A stretch of 22,288 nucleotides of DNA from Pelagibius sp041565695 (GTDB lineage: Bacteria; Pseudomonadota; Alphaproteobacteria; Kiloniellales; Kiloniellaceae), in NCBI GenBank assembly GCA_041565695.1, contig JBFGUI010000033.1, positions 1 through 22,288 of the forward strand. Direction: 5' to 3'. The notes beneath the pieces are model-generated. The model was not told the DNA's origin. It worked only from the letters and a program-made list of their open reading frames with translations, and ran no database searches. Numbering within the stretch: position 1 is the first letter of the stretch; the number at the start of each line of letters is the position of its first letter. Positions 1-7,926 of the stretch are shown piece after piece. Made by a program: the position numbers and the translations under genes.

Positions 1-788
1 GCCAGCAGTTCCCCGATATCCTCGCGCAGAACTTCGACGGCCGGCCGGCCGTCAAGGCTCTTGATGATGCCGGGCCCCTCGGCCTCGCTGACCTCGTGGT
101 CCGCGCCGATCGGGGTGCAGCCCTGCGACAGACCGGTAACCACCATCTGCTCGGAACTGAACAGCACGCCGGAGAGCCCCCCTTCGCCGAGTGTCGCGCC
201 GCCGGCGGTGGCGACCTGCGGGAAATCGTTCTCCGAAGCGGTGAGCCCACCGACCAGGAAAGCCGAGGTGGTGTCCGCCAGCGCCTTGATGATCTCGACG
301 ATGGCGCGGTTGCGCGGGTCCGCGTGCACCACGCCGAGGATCGGGCGGTGCCGGGCAATCCAGCCGGCATGGGATTCCGCGAAGCTGTCGAAACCGCCGC
401 CGGCATCTCCGGTGCCGATCGGCGCGAAGACCCGGAAGCCGTCCTCCGGCAGCGCCGCCACCAGCAGCGACAGCGCCGGACGGTCATAGAACTCCAGCCC
501 GTTGGCGACGATCCCGACGCCCACCGTGCCGACCCACTGGGCAATGCCCGTGCGCTCCCGCAGGAAGGTCACGATGCTGCCGAGGTGCGGTGCGAGCGCG
601 TCGGTGGCATAGACGAAGCCGAGGTTGGCTCCTTCCGGCAGGTCGCCGAGCGCCTCGAGGCCGGCCTTGGCAAGGCTGCCCCAGGCGCCGGCCGACGCCG
701 CCTCGTGGCCCTCGCCGAGGGCGGCATGCGCCGCCTTGTAGCGTCCGGCGCGCTGCGCCCCGCTTTCCACCTTGGGTGCTGTGCTCAT
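1..788 (-). CDS. FIST-domain sensory protein (C-terminus off the window)
   Basis: FIST domains are ligand-binding sensor modules (FIST_N plus FIST_C), found alone or fused to signalling domains. I translated the minus strand from the ATG at 788. It stays open to the left edge for 262 codons, so the C-terminus is missing. Visible family hallmarks are a strand-helix core around VGIVANGLEFYDRPALS (FIST_N), a segment HADPRNRAIVEIIKALA followed by FLVGGLTAS, and the FIST_C-like stretch QGCTPIGADHEV followed by a short link and LDGRPAVEVL. There is no signal peptide or membrane segment at the N-terminus, so the protein looks cytoplasmic. The ATG overlaps the tesA TGA as ATGA, implying translational coupling. 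The ligand and any output domain cannot be told from this fragment. Confidence 0.85.
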   Translation of the reverse strand, partial: MSTAPKVESGAQRAGRYKAAHAALGEGHEAASAGAWGSLAKAGLEALGDLPEGANLGFVYATDALAPHLGSIVTFLRERTGIAQWVGTVGVGIVANGLEFYDRPALSLLVAALPEDGFRVFAPIGTGDAGGGFDSFAESHAGWIARHRPILGVVHADPRNRAIVEIIKALADTTSAFLVGGLTASENDFPQVATAGGATLGEGGLSGVLFSSEQMVVTGLSQGCTPIGADHEVSEAEGPGIIKSLDGRPAVEVLREDIGELL

Positions 789-1501
789 GGTTTCTGCGCC
801 GCTTCGGTCTTGTTCGCCTCCGCGCCGCGCCGCGCGATGTCCGCGTTCTCGAGCAGGCGGATCACGTGCGGGGCAATACGCTCGACGATGACGGCGACCC
901 CGGCCGCGTTGGGGTGAATGCCGTCGGCCTGATTGAGTTCCGGGACCAGGGCCACGCCATCGAGAAAGAAGGGGTAGAGCGGCACGCCGTGCTTCTCGGC
1001 GAGGCGCGGGTAGACCGCGTTGAAATCCTCGCCGTACTCACGGCCCAGATTGGGCGGCGCCAGCATGCCGGCGAGCAGCACCGGCAGGCCCTCGGAGGTA
1101 AGCCGAGTCAGCATGGCGTCGAGGTTGTCGTAGGTGGCGGCCGGATCGAGGCCACGCAGGCCATCGTTGGCGCCGAGCTCCAGGATCACGGCGTCGGGCG
1201 CATCGGCCAGCGCCCAGTCGAGGCGGGCGCGGCCGCCGGCGCTGGTCTCGCCGGAATTGCCGGCATTGATCACGGTGACGTCGAGGCCGGCGTCGCGCAG
1301 GGCCGCTTCCAGCTGCTCGGGAAAGGTCTCCCCCGCCGGCAGGCCGTAGCCGTGGGTCAGGCTGTCGCCGTAGGCCATGAGGCGGGCCGGCGCCGCGGCT
1401 GCGGTTCCGTCAGTGACGAGGAGCATGAGTCCCAGCAGCAGACCGCCCCAGCCGGCCGGGCCGGGGCGGAACGAGCCGGCTTTGTCTTTGAAGCAGCGCA
1501 T
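785..1501 (-). CDS. tesA: Arylesterase / acyl-CoA thioesterase I, GDSL (SGNH) hydrolase
   Basis: Periplasmic multifunctional esterase, thioesterase and lysophospholipase of the TesA family. All four SGNH blocks are present: GDSL with nucleophile Ser47, the oxyanion Gly84 in GNSGETSAGG, Asn112 in GAND, and the Asp193/His196 pair in DGIHPN. The ATG at 1501 gives 238 residues and an N-terminus with basic residues, a hydrophobic GGLLLGLMLLV core and a TAAAA cleavage region, which is a convincing signal peptide. An upstream in-frame TTG at 1567 would add 22 residues ahead of that signal and is less likely. The gene is divergent from ybbA-ybbP, a pairing conserved in many Proteobacteria. Its TGA overlaps the start of the FIST gene. 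Confidence 0.93.
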   Translation of the reverse strand: MRCFKDKAGSFRPGPAGWGGLLLGLMLLVTDGTAAAAPARLMAYGDSLTHGYGLPAGETFPEQLEAALRDAGLDVTVINAGNSGETSAGGRARLDWALADAPDAVILELGANDGLRGLDPAATYDNLDAMLTRLTSEGLPVLLAGMLAPPNLGREYGEDFNAVYPRLAEKHGVPLYPFFLDGVALVPELNQADGIHPNAAGVAVIVERIAPHVIRLLENADIARRGAEANKTEAAQKP

Positions 1502-1704
1502 CCTGCAGCCTGTCGCGGTTGTCGGGGCCCTGTCGGGCGGCGGGAGATGAGAATCGTTCTTTTTCAAGACCTAAGGGTTCGGGACCGGCAGATCAAGCCG
1601 CCCCTGGGCAGCCGGCTTCGCAAGCACCGCGGCAAAGAGGCCAACGCGTTGAAATAGCCGCCAATCGGGCCATATGGCATGCAAGCCGTAAATTGGAAGC
1701 GAGC

Positions 1705-2490
1705 ATGACCCCGAGCGACCGCGCCCTGCCCCACGATGCCGCACCGCCGGCCGCCCCGGCGACTGCCGCGGGCCGGGACGGCACCATGATCCGGCTCGAC
1801 GCGGTCGAGCTGACCCTGCCCTCCACTGCCGGGCCGGTGCACATCCTGCGCGGCCTCGACCTCTCGATCGGGCGCGGCGAGACCGTCAGCGTGGTCGGGC
1901 CCTCGGGCTCCGGCAAGTCGTCCATGATGATGATCATTGCCGGGCTGGAGCGCGCCACGAGGGGCGAGGTTTCCGTCGCCGGTACCCGGTTCAACGGCCT
2001 GGACGAGGATTCCCTGGCCCGCTTCAGGCGCGACTCGGTCGGCATCGTGTTCCAGGACTTCCACCTGGTGCCGACCATGACCGCCCTGGAGAACGTCGCC
2101 ATTCCCCTGGAGTTCGCCGGCCGCGCCGATGCCTTCGAGCGCGCCGCCCAATGCCTCGAGTCCGTCGGGCTCGGCCACCGCCTGACCCACTATCCCGGCC
2201 AGTTGTCCGGCGGCGAGCAGCAGCGCACCGCCCTGGCCCGCGCCTTCGCGCCGGCCCCGAACCTGCTGCTGGCCGACGAGCCGACCGGCAACCTGGACGG
2301 CGAGACCGGTCAGCAGATCATCGATCTGCTGTTCGACCTGCAGGCCGAACACGGCACCACCCTGGTGCTGATCACCCACGATCCGCAGCTGGCCAGGCGC
2401 TGCGCGCGCTCGGTGAAGCTGCTCGACGGCCTCATCGTCGGCGACGTCGGCAACGGCCAGACCGGCCGGCCGGAAGCGTCGGCCGGGTGA
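1705..2490 (+). CDS. ybbA: ABC transporter ATP-binding protein, YbbA/LolD-like
   Basis: ATPase subunit of a type VII (MacB/LolD-like) ABC system of 261 residues. It shows Walker A GPSGSGKS (about 65-72, Lys71), Q-loop Gln117, signature LSGGEQQR (about 167-174), Walker B LLLADEP with catalytic Glu192, and the H-loop His225 in ITHD. The start was set at the ATG at 1705, preceded by GGAAG. The open frame upstream is low-complexity and overlaps the divergent tesA leader. An ATG at 1786 is a possible alternative, because the first 27 residues are Ala/Pro-rich and outside the domain. The stop overlaps the GTG of the permease gene, so the two subunits should be made together. The substrate is unknown; a role in lipid or envelope export is suggested by the family and by the tesA linkage. 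Confidence 0.93.
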   Translation: MTPSDRALPHDAAPPAAPATAAGRDGTMIRLDAVELTLPSTAGPVHILRGLDLSIGRGETVSVVGPSGSGKSSMMMIIAGLERATRGEVSVAGTRFNGLDEDSLARFRRDSVGIVFQDFHLVPTMTALENVAIPLEFAGRADAFERAAQCLESVGLGHRLTHYPGQLSGGEQQRTALARAFAPAPNLLLADEPTGNLDGETGQQIIDLLFDLQAEHGTTLVLITHDPQLARRCARSVKLLDGLIVGDVGNGQTGRPEASAG

Positions 2491-5075
2491 CCGCCCTGGC
2501 CCACAGTCCCGAGGCCGCCGCCGCTGCCGAGCGCCGCGGGCGCGGCTGGCCCCTCGCCCTGCGCCTGGCGCGCCGCGAGCTGCGCGGCGGCCTCAAGGGC
2601 TTTCGCATCTTCCTCGCCTGCCTGACGCTTGGCGTCACCGCCATCGCCGGCGTCGGCTCGGTCTCCGAATCCCTGCTCACCGGCCTCAAGCGCGACGGCC
2701 GCATCCTGCTCGGCGGCGACATGGACCTGCGCCTGACCCACGTGGCGGCCAGCCCGGAGCAGCAGGCCTTCCTCGACTCCCGCGCCGAGGTCTCCCGTGT
2801 CGCCGAGATGCGCGCCATGGCGCGCGGCCTGGAGTCCGATACGCGCCGCGTCCTGGTGGAGCTGCGCGCCGTCGACGGCCGCTATCCCCTCTTCGGCAGC
2901 GTCGAGACCACGCCGGCGGGCAACCTTCCTGACTTGCTCGCCAAGCGCGACAGTGCCGAGGGCAGTCACTGGGGCGCGGTGCTCGACCGCCGCCTGCTGC
3001 GCCGGCTCGACGTAGCCCCGGGCGACCTGGTGCGGGTCGGCGAGATCGACTACCGGATCACCGCCGTGCTGGAGCGCGAGCCGGACCGCACCTCGCGCGC
3101 CTTCACCCTGGGGCCGACCTTCATGGTGGCCCACGACAGCCTGGCTGAGACCGGCCTCATCCAGCCCGGCAGCTTGGTGCAGCATCACTACCGCCTGCGC
3201 CTCGACGCCGGGGTGTCGGCAACGGCCATGCGGGCGGCCCTGGGCGACGCCTTTCCGGAAGCCGGCTGGCGCATCCGCGACACCACCGAGGCGGCCCCGG
3301 GCGTCGGGCGCTTCATCAACCGCCTGACCCTGTTCCTCACCCTGGTGGGACTCACCGCCCTGCTGGTCGGCGGCGTCGGCGTCGGCAACGCGGTGCGCAG
3401 CTACCTCGACGGCAAGACCGCGACCATCGCCACGCTGAAATGCCTGGGCGCGCCCGGGCGCCTGATTTTCCAGGTCTACATGGTGCAGATCCTGGCCCTC
3501 GCCGCGGTCGGCACCGTCATCGGCCTGGTGCTCGGCGCGCTGGCAACCTACGTGGCCGGCACGTTGATCGGCGATGCCCTGGGCTGGCGCGCCGAACTCG
3601 GGATCTATCCGCTGCCGCTCCTCATCGCGGCGGCCTTCGGCCTGCTGACCGCGGTCACCTTCTCGCTCTGGCCGCTCGGACATGCCCGTGCGGTGGCCGC
3701 CGCCAGCCTGTTCCGCGACCTGGTGACCCCCAGCGGTCGCGGCGCCACCCGCGGCACCTTCCTGGGCCTTGCCTTCTTCGGCGGGCTGCTGGCAGCCCTG
3801 GCCATATTCACCGCCGCCGACCGCTTCCTCGCGGTCTATTTCGTGGCCGGCGCCATCGGGGCGCTGATCCTGTTCCGCCTCGCGGCGCTCGCCATCATGG
3901 CGCTGGCCCGGCGCCTGCCGCGGCCGCGCCGCCCCGGCCTGCGTCTTGCCGTCGCCAATCTCTACCGTCCGGGGGCGCCCACCGGCTCGGTGGTGATGTC
4001 CCTCGGGCTCGGCCTGACCGTGCTGGTGGCCATCGCGCTGATCGAGGGCAACCTGTCCCGCCAGGTGCGCCAGTCCCTGCCGGAGGAGGCGCCCGGCTTC
4101 TACTTCATCGACATCCAGCCGGACCAGGTGGCCGCCTTCAACGCCCTCGTCGAGAGCTTTCCCGGGGTCAAGGAACTGCAGCAGATGCCGATGCTGCGCG
4201 GGCGGATCACGGCGGTGAACGGCGTGGCGCCCTCCGAACTGCAGATCCCCGGCGACGTGAAGTGGGTGTTCCGCGGCGACCGCGGCCTGACCTGGATGCG
4301 CGAGCCGCGGGAGATCGACCGCATCACCGAGGGCGAATGGTGGCCGCCGGACTACGACGGCCCGCCGCTGGTCTCGCTGCACAACGAGGTCGGCGAGGCT
4401 CTCGGCCTCGAGCCCGGCGACCGCCTGACCATCAACATCCTCGGGCGCAACGTGGAGGTCACCATCGCCAACCTGCGCGAGGTCGACTGGTCCAGCCTGT
4501 CGATGAACTTCGTGATGATCTTTTCGCCGGGCCTGCTGGAGCGCGCACCGCAAAGCCACATCGCCACGGTAAAGGCCGACCGCGACACCGAGGACGCGCT
4601 GGAGATCGCCGTCACCGACCGCTTCATCAACGTCTCCTCGATCCGCGTGAAGGAGGCGCTGGAGCAGGTCGCCGCGCTGATCGGCCAGATCGCCATCGCG
4701 GTGCGCGCCATCGCCGCCGTCGCCCTGGTCGCCGGCGTTCTGGTGCTGGCCGGCGCGGTGGCCGCCGGGCACCACCGGCGGGTCTACGACGCGGTGGTGC
4801 TGAAGGTGCTGGGCGCCACCCGGCGCAGCGTCGCCCAGGCCTTTCTGCTGGAATACGGCCTGCTCGGCCTGGTCACCGCCGCGATCGCCTCGGTGATCGG
4901 CACCCTGGCGGCCTTCCTGGTGCTGACCGAGGTCATGCGCGCCGACTTCGTCTTCCTGCCACAGGCGGTGATCACCACCGCCCTGCTGGCCACCGTGATC
5001 ACCGTCGGCTTCGGCTTCGCCGGCACCTGGCGGGCGCTGGGCCAGAAGGCGGCCCCGCTGCTGCGCAACGAATAG
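2487..5075 (+). CDS. ybbP: FtsX-like ABC transporter permease, YbbP family
   Basis: Large inner-membrane permease of 862 residues, partner of the preceding ATPase. The GTG start at 2487 overlaps the ybbA stop (GTGA). The layout fits the duplicated FtsX/MacB type. One membrane segment lies near residues 38-58, followed by a long extracytoplasmic domain. A four-helix FtsX block spans about 275-400 and contains the LKCLGAPGR coupling motif. Two or three more helices lie around 420-530, then a second periplasmic domain. A terminal FtsX block (about 735-855) carries LKVLGATRRSV. The repeated LK-x-LGA coupling loops are where such permeases contact the ATPase. Length is close to the roughly 800-residue E. 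coli YbbP. The transported substrate is not evident; an envelope or lipid function is inference. Confidence 0.92.
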   Translation: MTALAHSPEAAAAAERRGRGWPLALRLARRELRGGLKGFRIFLACLTLGVTAIAGVGSVSESLLTGLKRDGRILLGGDMDLRLTHVAASPEQQAFLDSRAEVSRVAEMRAMARGLESDTRRVLVELRAVDGRYPLFGSVETTPAGNLPDLLAKRDSAEGSHWGAVLDRRLLRRLDVAPGDLVRVGEIDYRITAVLEREPDRTSRAFTLGPTFMVAHDSLAETGLIQPGSLVQHHYRLRLDAGVSATAMRAALGDAFPEAGWRIRDTTEAAPGVGRFINRLTLFLTLVGLTALLVGGVGVGNAVRSYLDGKTATIATLKCLGAPGRLIFQVYMVQILALAAVGTVIGLVLGALATYVAGTLIGDALGWRAELGIYPLPLLIAAAFGLLTAVTFSLWPLGHARAVAAASLFRDLVTPSGRGATRGTFLGLAFFGGLLAALAIFTAADRFLAVYFVAGAIGALILFRLAALAIMALARRLPRPRRPGLRLAVANLYRPGAPTGSVVMSLGLGLTVLVAIALIEGNLSRQVRQSLPEEAPGFYFIDIQPDQVAAFNALVESFPGVKELQQMPMLRGRITAVNGVAPSELQIPGDVKWVFRGDRGLTWMREPREIDRITEGEWWPPDYDGPPLVSLHNEVGEALGLEPGDRLTINILGRNVEVTIANLREVDWSSLSMNFVMIFSPGLLERAPQSHIATVKADRDTEDALEIAVTDRFINVSSIRVKEALEQVAALIGQIAIAVRAIAAVALVAGVLVLAGAVAAGHHRRVYDAVVLKVLGATRRSVAQAFLLEYGLLGLVTAAIASVIGTLAAFLVLTEVMRADFVFLPQAVITTALLATVITVGFGFAGTWRALGQKAAPLLRNE

Positions 5076-5173
5076 GCCGCCCCCACCGCCGGGCCCGAAA
5101 TCACATCTGCCGCTTGTGGTTTAGCCGCTTGAATTCACAGCAAAATTTACGCACAGGCCGTGCGAAAATAGGG

Positions 5174-5202
5174 TTGATTCATACCCGGGGTCATCCAATA
5201 TT
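5174..5202 (+). promoter_or_regulatory. Candidate sigma70-type promoter for the Bax-inhibitor-1 gene
   Basis: Within the 190-base AT-richer gap after ybbP there is TTGATT (5174-5179), a 17-base spacer and AATATT (5197-5202). It lies about 60 bases upstream of the start codon. The match is by eye only, and TTGAAT at about 5127 is another possible -35. A 6-bp inverted repeat (GCGTGG at 5224-5229, CCACGC at 5238-5243) sits in the presumed leader, just upstream of the AAAGGG ribosome site at 5253-5258. Confidence 0.35.
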
Positions 5203-5265
5203 AGGTACGAGTTCTACGGGTAGGCGTGGCCCTTCGACCACGCGTTGAGATGAAAGGGTTCCTCA

Positions 5266-5985
5266 ATGGCTCTCGGTGACCGCAGATACATGTCGCAGAC
5301 GCAAGCCCGCACAGGTGCTGCGCAGATCGACGAGGGTCTGCGCAGCTACATGCTGGGCGTCTACAACTACATGACCGTCGCCATGCTCATCACGGGCGTG
5401 GTGGCGTTCTTCACCTCGCAGAGCCCAGCGCTGCTGCAGACGATTTACGGCACACCGCTGCACTGGGTGGTGATGCTGGCGCCGCTCGGCTTCGTGATGT
5501 TCCTGTCCTTCCGGGTGCACAAGATGTCCGCGTCGGCGGCACAGATTACCTTCTGGGCGTTCTCCGCCTTGATGGGTCTGTCGCTGGCCTACATCTTCCT
5601 GGCCTATACCCCGGCTTCCATCACCAAGGTGTTCTTCATCACCGCCGGCGCCTTCGCGGGCCTCAGCCTGGTGGGCTACACTACCAAGAAGAACCTGTCC
5701 GGCATGGGCAGCTTCCTCTTCATGGGGCTGATCGGCATCATCATCGCCATGCTGGTGAACCTCTTTCTGGCGTCTGCCGCGCTGGACTGGGTTATCTCGG
5801 TGCTCGGCGTGCTGATCTTCGCCGGCCTGACCGCCTATGACACGCAGCAGATCAAGAACATGTACTACGCCGCCGACAGCGGCGAGGTGGCGACCAAGAA
5901 GTCGATCATGGGCGCCCTGCGCCTCTACCTCGACTTCCTCAACATGTTCCTCTTCCTGCTGCAGCTGTTCGGCAATCGCGAATAA
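5266..5985 (+). CDS. Bax inhibitor-1 / YccA family membrane protein
   Basis: A 239-residue polytopic inner-membrane protein of the BI-1 (UPF0005, TMBIM) superfamily. After a hydrophilic N-terminus of about 30 residues come seven hydrophobic segments, ending in FLFLLQLFGNRE. The family-typical motif YDTQQIKNMYY sits between the sixth and seventh segments; the Asp there belongs to the pH-sensing acidic cluster described for TMBIM channels. Bacterial relatives (YccA, YbhL, BsYetJ) have been linked to FtsH interaction and pH-dependent calcium leak. Neither role can be assigned from sequence alone. The ATG at 5266 is preceded by AAAGGG. The gene appears to be a single transcription unit, ending at the strong terminator at 6013-6043. 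Confidence 0.93.
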   Translation: MALGDRRYMSQTQARTGAAQIDEGLRSYMLGVYNYMTVAMLITGVVAFFTSQSPALLQTIYGTPLHWVVMLAPLGFVMFLSFRVHKMSASAAQITFWAFSALMGLSLAYIFLAYTPASITKVFFITAGAFAGLSLVGYTTKKNLSGMGSFLFMGLIGIIIAMLVNLFLASAALDWVISVLGVLIFAGLTAYDTQQIKNMYYAADSGEVATKKSIMGALRLYLDFLNMFLFLLQLFGNRE

Positions 5986-6012
5986 TCCGCCGCACAAGCA
6001 GCACAAACAAAG

Positions 6013-6043
6013 AAGGCCCGGAACCTCGGTTCCGGGCCTTTTC
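6013..6043 (+). terminator. Rho-independent terminator, probably bidirectional
   Basis: A perfect 13-bp inverted repeat (AAGGCCCGGAACC at 6013-6025 with its complement at 6028-6040, two bases between) runs into TTTTCCTTT. On the minus strand the hairpin is followed by CTTCTTTGTTTG, so it can also stop transcription of the convergent SDR gene, whose stop codon lies 23 bases away. Confidence 0.9.
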
Positions 6044-6065
6044 CTTTGGGAGGAAAGCGGCGCGC

Positions 6066-6824
6066 TCAGATGCAGCGTCCGCCGTCGACCTCCAGGGTCA
6101 CCCCGGTCATGAAGGCCGCCTCGTCGGAGGCCAGGAAGGCCGCGGCATGGGCGATGTCCTTGGGGGTGGAAAAGCGGCCCAGTGGAATGGTCGCCTCGAA
6201 CTTCCTGCGGTTCTCCGGCGTATCCGGCGCGCCCATGAAGGTCTCCACCAGGGCCGTCTCCCCGATCACCGGGCAGATGGCGTTGACCCGGATCCTGTCG
6301 GGCGCCAGCTCGACCGCCATGGACTTGGTCAGCACGTTCACCGCGCCCTTGGAGGCGTTGTAGACCGTGAGGCCCGGGCGCGGGCGCAGCGCGGCGGTGG
6401 AGCTGGTGTTGATGATGCAGCCGCCGCCCTGGGCGCGCAGCAGTGGGATGGCCTCCAGGGCCGCCAGGTAGATGGCCTTCACGTTGACCGAGAAGATGCG
6501 GTCGAACTCCTCTTCCGTGACCTCGGTCATCGGCTTGTTGCGGTGGGCGACGCCGGCGTTGTTGACCAGGACGTCGAGCCGGCCATAGCTGTCGAGGGCG
6601 GCGGCCATCATGGTCTTGACCTGCCCGCGGTCGGTGACATCGGCGGTCAGCCCGACCGCCGCGCCGCCGGCCTGGTCGATCTCCGCGGCGACCGCATCGG
6701 CGGACTCGCCGTTGATGTCGGCCAGCACTACGCGCCCCCCTTCGGCGGCGAAGAGGCGGGCGATGCCCGCACCGAAGCCCGAGCCCGCCCCGGTGACCAC
6801 GGCAACCTTTCCCTGTAGCCGCAT
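6066..6824 (-). CDS. Short-chain dehydrogenase/reductase (3-oxoacyl-ACP reductase/glucose dehydrogenase-like)
   Basis: Classical SDR of 252 residues. The Rossmann motif TGAGSGFG lies at 11-18, with Asp36 at the end of beta-2 (favouring NAD(H) over NADP(H)), NNAG at 88-91 and the catalytic tetrad Asn114, Ser142, Tyr155, Lys159. The C-terminal VDGGRCI is typical of the FabG-like subfamily. The ATG at 6824 was chosen because AGGGAGGAAAG lies directly upstream; an in-frame start at 6869 would only add a non-homologous tail. The gene stands alone, convergent with the BI-1 gene and divergent from a DUF1330 remnant, so its substrate cannot be deduced from context. Annotation as FabG proper is unlikely because no fatty-acid genes are nearby. 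Confidence 0.92.
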   Translation of the reverse strand: MRLQGKVAVVTGAGSGFGAGIARLFAAEGGRVVLADINGESADAVAAEIDQAGGAAVGLTADVTDRGQVKTMMAAALDSYGRLDVLVNNAGVAHRNKPMTEVTEEEFDRIFSVNVKAIYLAALEAIPLLRAQGGGCIINTSSTAALRPRPGLTVYNASKGAVNVLTKSMAVELAPDRIRVNAICPVIGETALVETFMGAPDTPENRRKFEATIPLGRFSTPKDIAHAAAFLASDEAAFMTGVTLEVDGGRCI

Positions 6825-6963
6825 GCTTGCTTTCCTCCCTGATGACATCGGCGCCCCGTCGGCGCACAAGACGGCGATCCTAGCACGGATCGGCGATAGA
6901 CCTCCGACCCCGTCGCAAGGATACTGTCATCGCGGGGCAACGAGCGAGAGTTTCGGGAACAGC

Positions 6964-7113
6964 ATGCCGGCTTATGTGATCGCCCAGTTGGCCGTGACCG
7001 GTGCGGCGGGCTTCGAGGCCTGCCGCAAGGCCGCCGATCCCGTGGTCAAGGCCTTCGCCGGCCGCTTTCTGGTGCGCGGCGGCGCGGTGATCGTCGTGGA
7101 GGGCGGGGTCTAA
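6964..7113 (+). pseudogene. DUF1330 family protein, truncated to its N-terminal half
   Basis: A 49-residue frame from the ATG at 6964. It begins MPAYVIAQLAVTG, then FEACRKAADPVVKAFAGRFLVRGGAV and VVEGG, which closely matches the first half of DUF1330 proteins (small ferredoxin-like-fold proteins of about 95 residues). The frame stops at 7113, just where the family normally continues with its second beta-alpha unit. No continuation is visible in the other frames before the convergent lipoprotein gene ends at 7119. The upstream ribosome site is weak. I interpret it as a gene whose 3' half was lost in a deletion that brought the neighbouring gene up against it. A functional mini-protein is possible but less likely. 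Confidence 0.6.
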
Positions 7114-7118
7114 GTCAC

Positions 7119-7763
7119 TTAGAGCAGGCTGTCGCTGAAGCCTGGCGGCGACCAGCCACGGCGCCAGTCCGTCAGGGGTACCACGTGGGCGGCGCGGCCG
7201 TTGTGCTCGAACCAGCTGTCGACCGCGTAGGAAACCTTGGTCGTCTTGTCGAGGATCACCGCGGTCTGGTGCGGCCAGGAACCGTCCAGCATCGCACCGC
7301 GCCCGGCCCAGCCCTCGATCTTGTGCCACTTGAGATAGCCGTGGCGCGCCAGCAGCGTCAGATAGATCGAGGTGTTGGTGGTCTCGTCGACGCAGTCGAG
7401 CTGAGTGTTGCCGCTGACCGCGTTCAGGGTACCGCCCTCGTCCTCCCAGGTGCCGGTCTTGCGCCCCACCTCGGTCTCGATGAGGCCGATGGCCGTGGCG
7501 ATGCGGCCGCGCTCGATGGCGGCGCTGGCGGCGGGTTCGGCGAAGAGGTCGGCCACGGGGTCCCATTCCAGGTCGGTCAGGCCGACCTGGGAGCGCAGCC
7601 GGCAGGCATGACCGTGGCAGATGGCGAAGGATTCCTTGCCGGCGGCGACGGTGCCACGCTTGTTCATCAGGTCATCGTAGTCGCCGCCCGGTCCCATGCA
7701 GGCCCCGAGCCCAAGAAGCATTGCGCCGGCCAGGAGGGCCGCTACCCCTGTCTTCAATGCCAT
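7119..7763 (-). CDS. Conserved lipoprotein with transglutaminase/BTLCP-like Cys-His-Asp pattern
   Basis: A 214-residue predicted lipoprotein. The signal ends in a lipobox LGAC with lipidated Cys22. The ATG at 7763 is preceded by GAGGGAA; the longer frame to 7820 would put a basic tail before the signal. The mature part has CHGHAC (49-54), an ERGRIATAIGLIE helix, QLDCVDE with Cys124 at the start of a helix, WPHQTAVI with His165, and YAVDSWF with Asp182. The order and spacing Cys-(41)-His-(17)-Asp resemble the catalytic core of transglutaminase-fold cysteine peptidases, including bacterial transglutaminase-like cysteine proteinases. I recognise the conserved blocks as those of an uncharacterised proteobacterial family. 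Enzyme activity is inference. Confidence 0.8.
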   Translation of the reverse strand: MALKTGVAALLAGAMLLGLGACMGPGGDYDDLMNKRGTVAAGKESFAICHGHACRLRSQVGLTDLEWDPVADLFAEPAASAAIERGRIATAIGLIETEVGRKTGTWEDEGGTLNAVSGNTQLDCVDETTNTSIYLTLLARHGYLKWHKIEGWAGRGAMLDGSWPHQTAVILDKTTKVSYAVDSWFEHNGRAAHVVPLTDWRRGWSPPGFSDSLL

Positions 7764-7848
7764 CGTTCCCTCGATCCCCTGCCGTGTGCGACAGCCGCGC
7801 GGGCGCCGAACCGGACGCATTTAAGCACCCTGGCCGGGCCGAGGCAAA

Positions 7849-7889
7849 GTAACAGAGGTGTTACGAGGGGCCCGACCAGCGGCTATGCT
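7849..7889 (+). promoter_or_regulatory. Candidate promoter with overlapping inverted repeat for the oxaloacetate decarboxylase gene
   Basis: GTAAC at 7849-7853 and GTTAC at 7860-7864 form a 5-bp inverted repeat with a 6-base spacer. Its right arm overlaps a possible -35 TTACGA (7861-7866). After 17 bases comes TATGCT (7884-7889), a plausible -10, about 38 bases upstream of the start codon. The arrangement would suit an operator, but both elements are weak matches judged by eye. Confidence 0.3.
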
Positions 7890-7926
7890 GGGCCAAAGCC
7901 CAAGACACCAGCCCCAGGGAGGCCCC

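Noticed and set aside
2310..4775. Open minus-strand frame of 821 codons opposite ybbP
   Set aside because: Gln/Gly/His/Arg-rich composition typical of the antisense of a high-GC gene, no domain pattern, and full overlap with a convincing permease.
3440..5248. Open plus-strand frame of 602 codons inside ybbP in another frame
   Set aside because: Pro/Arg/Gly-rich out-of-frame translation of the permease; the membrane-protein frame explains the sequence.
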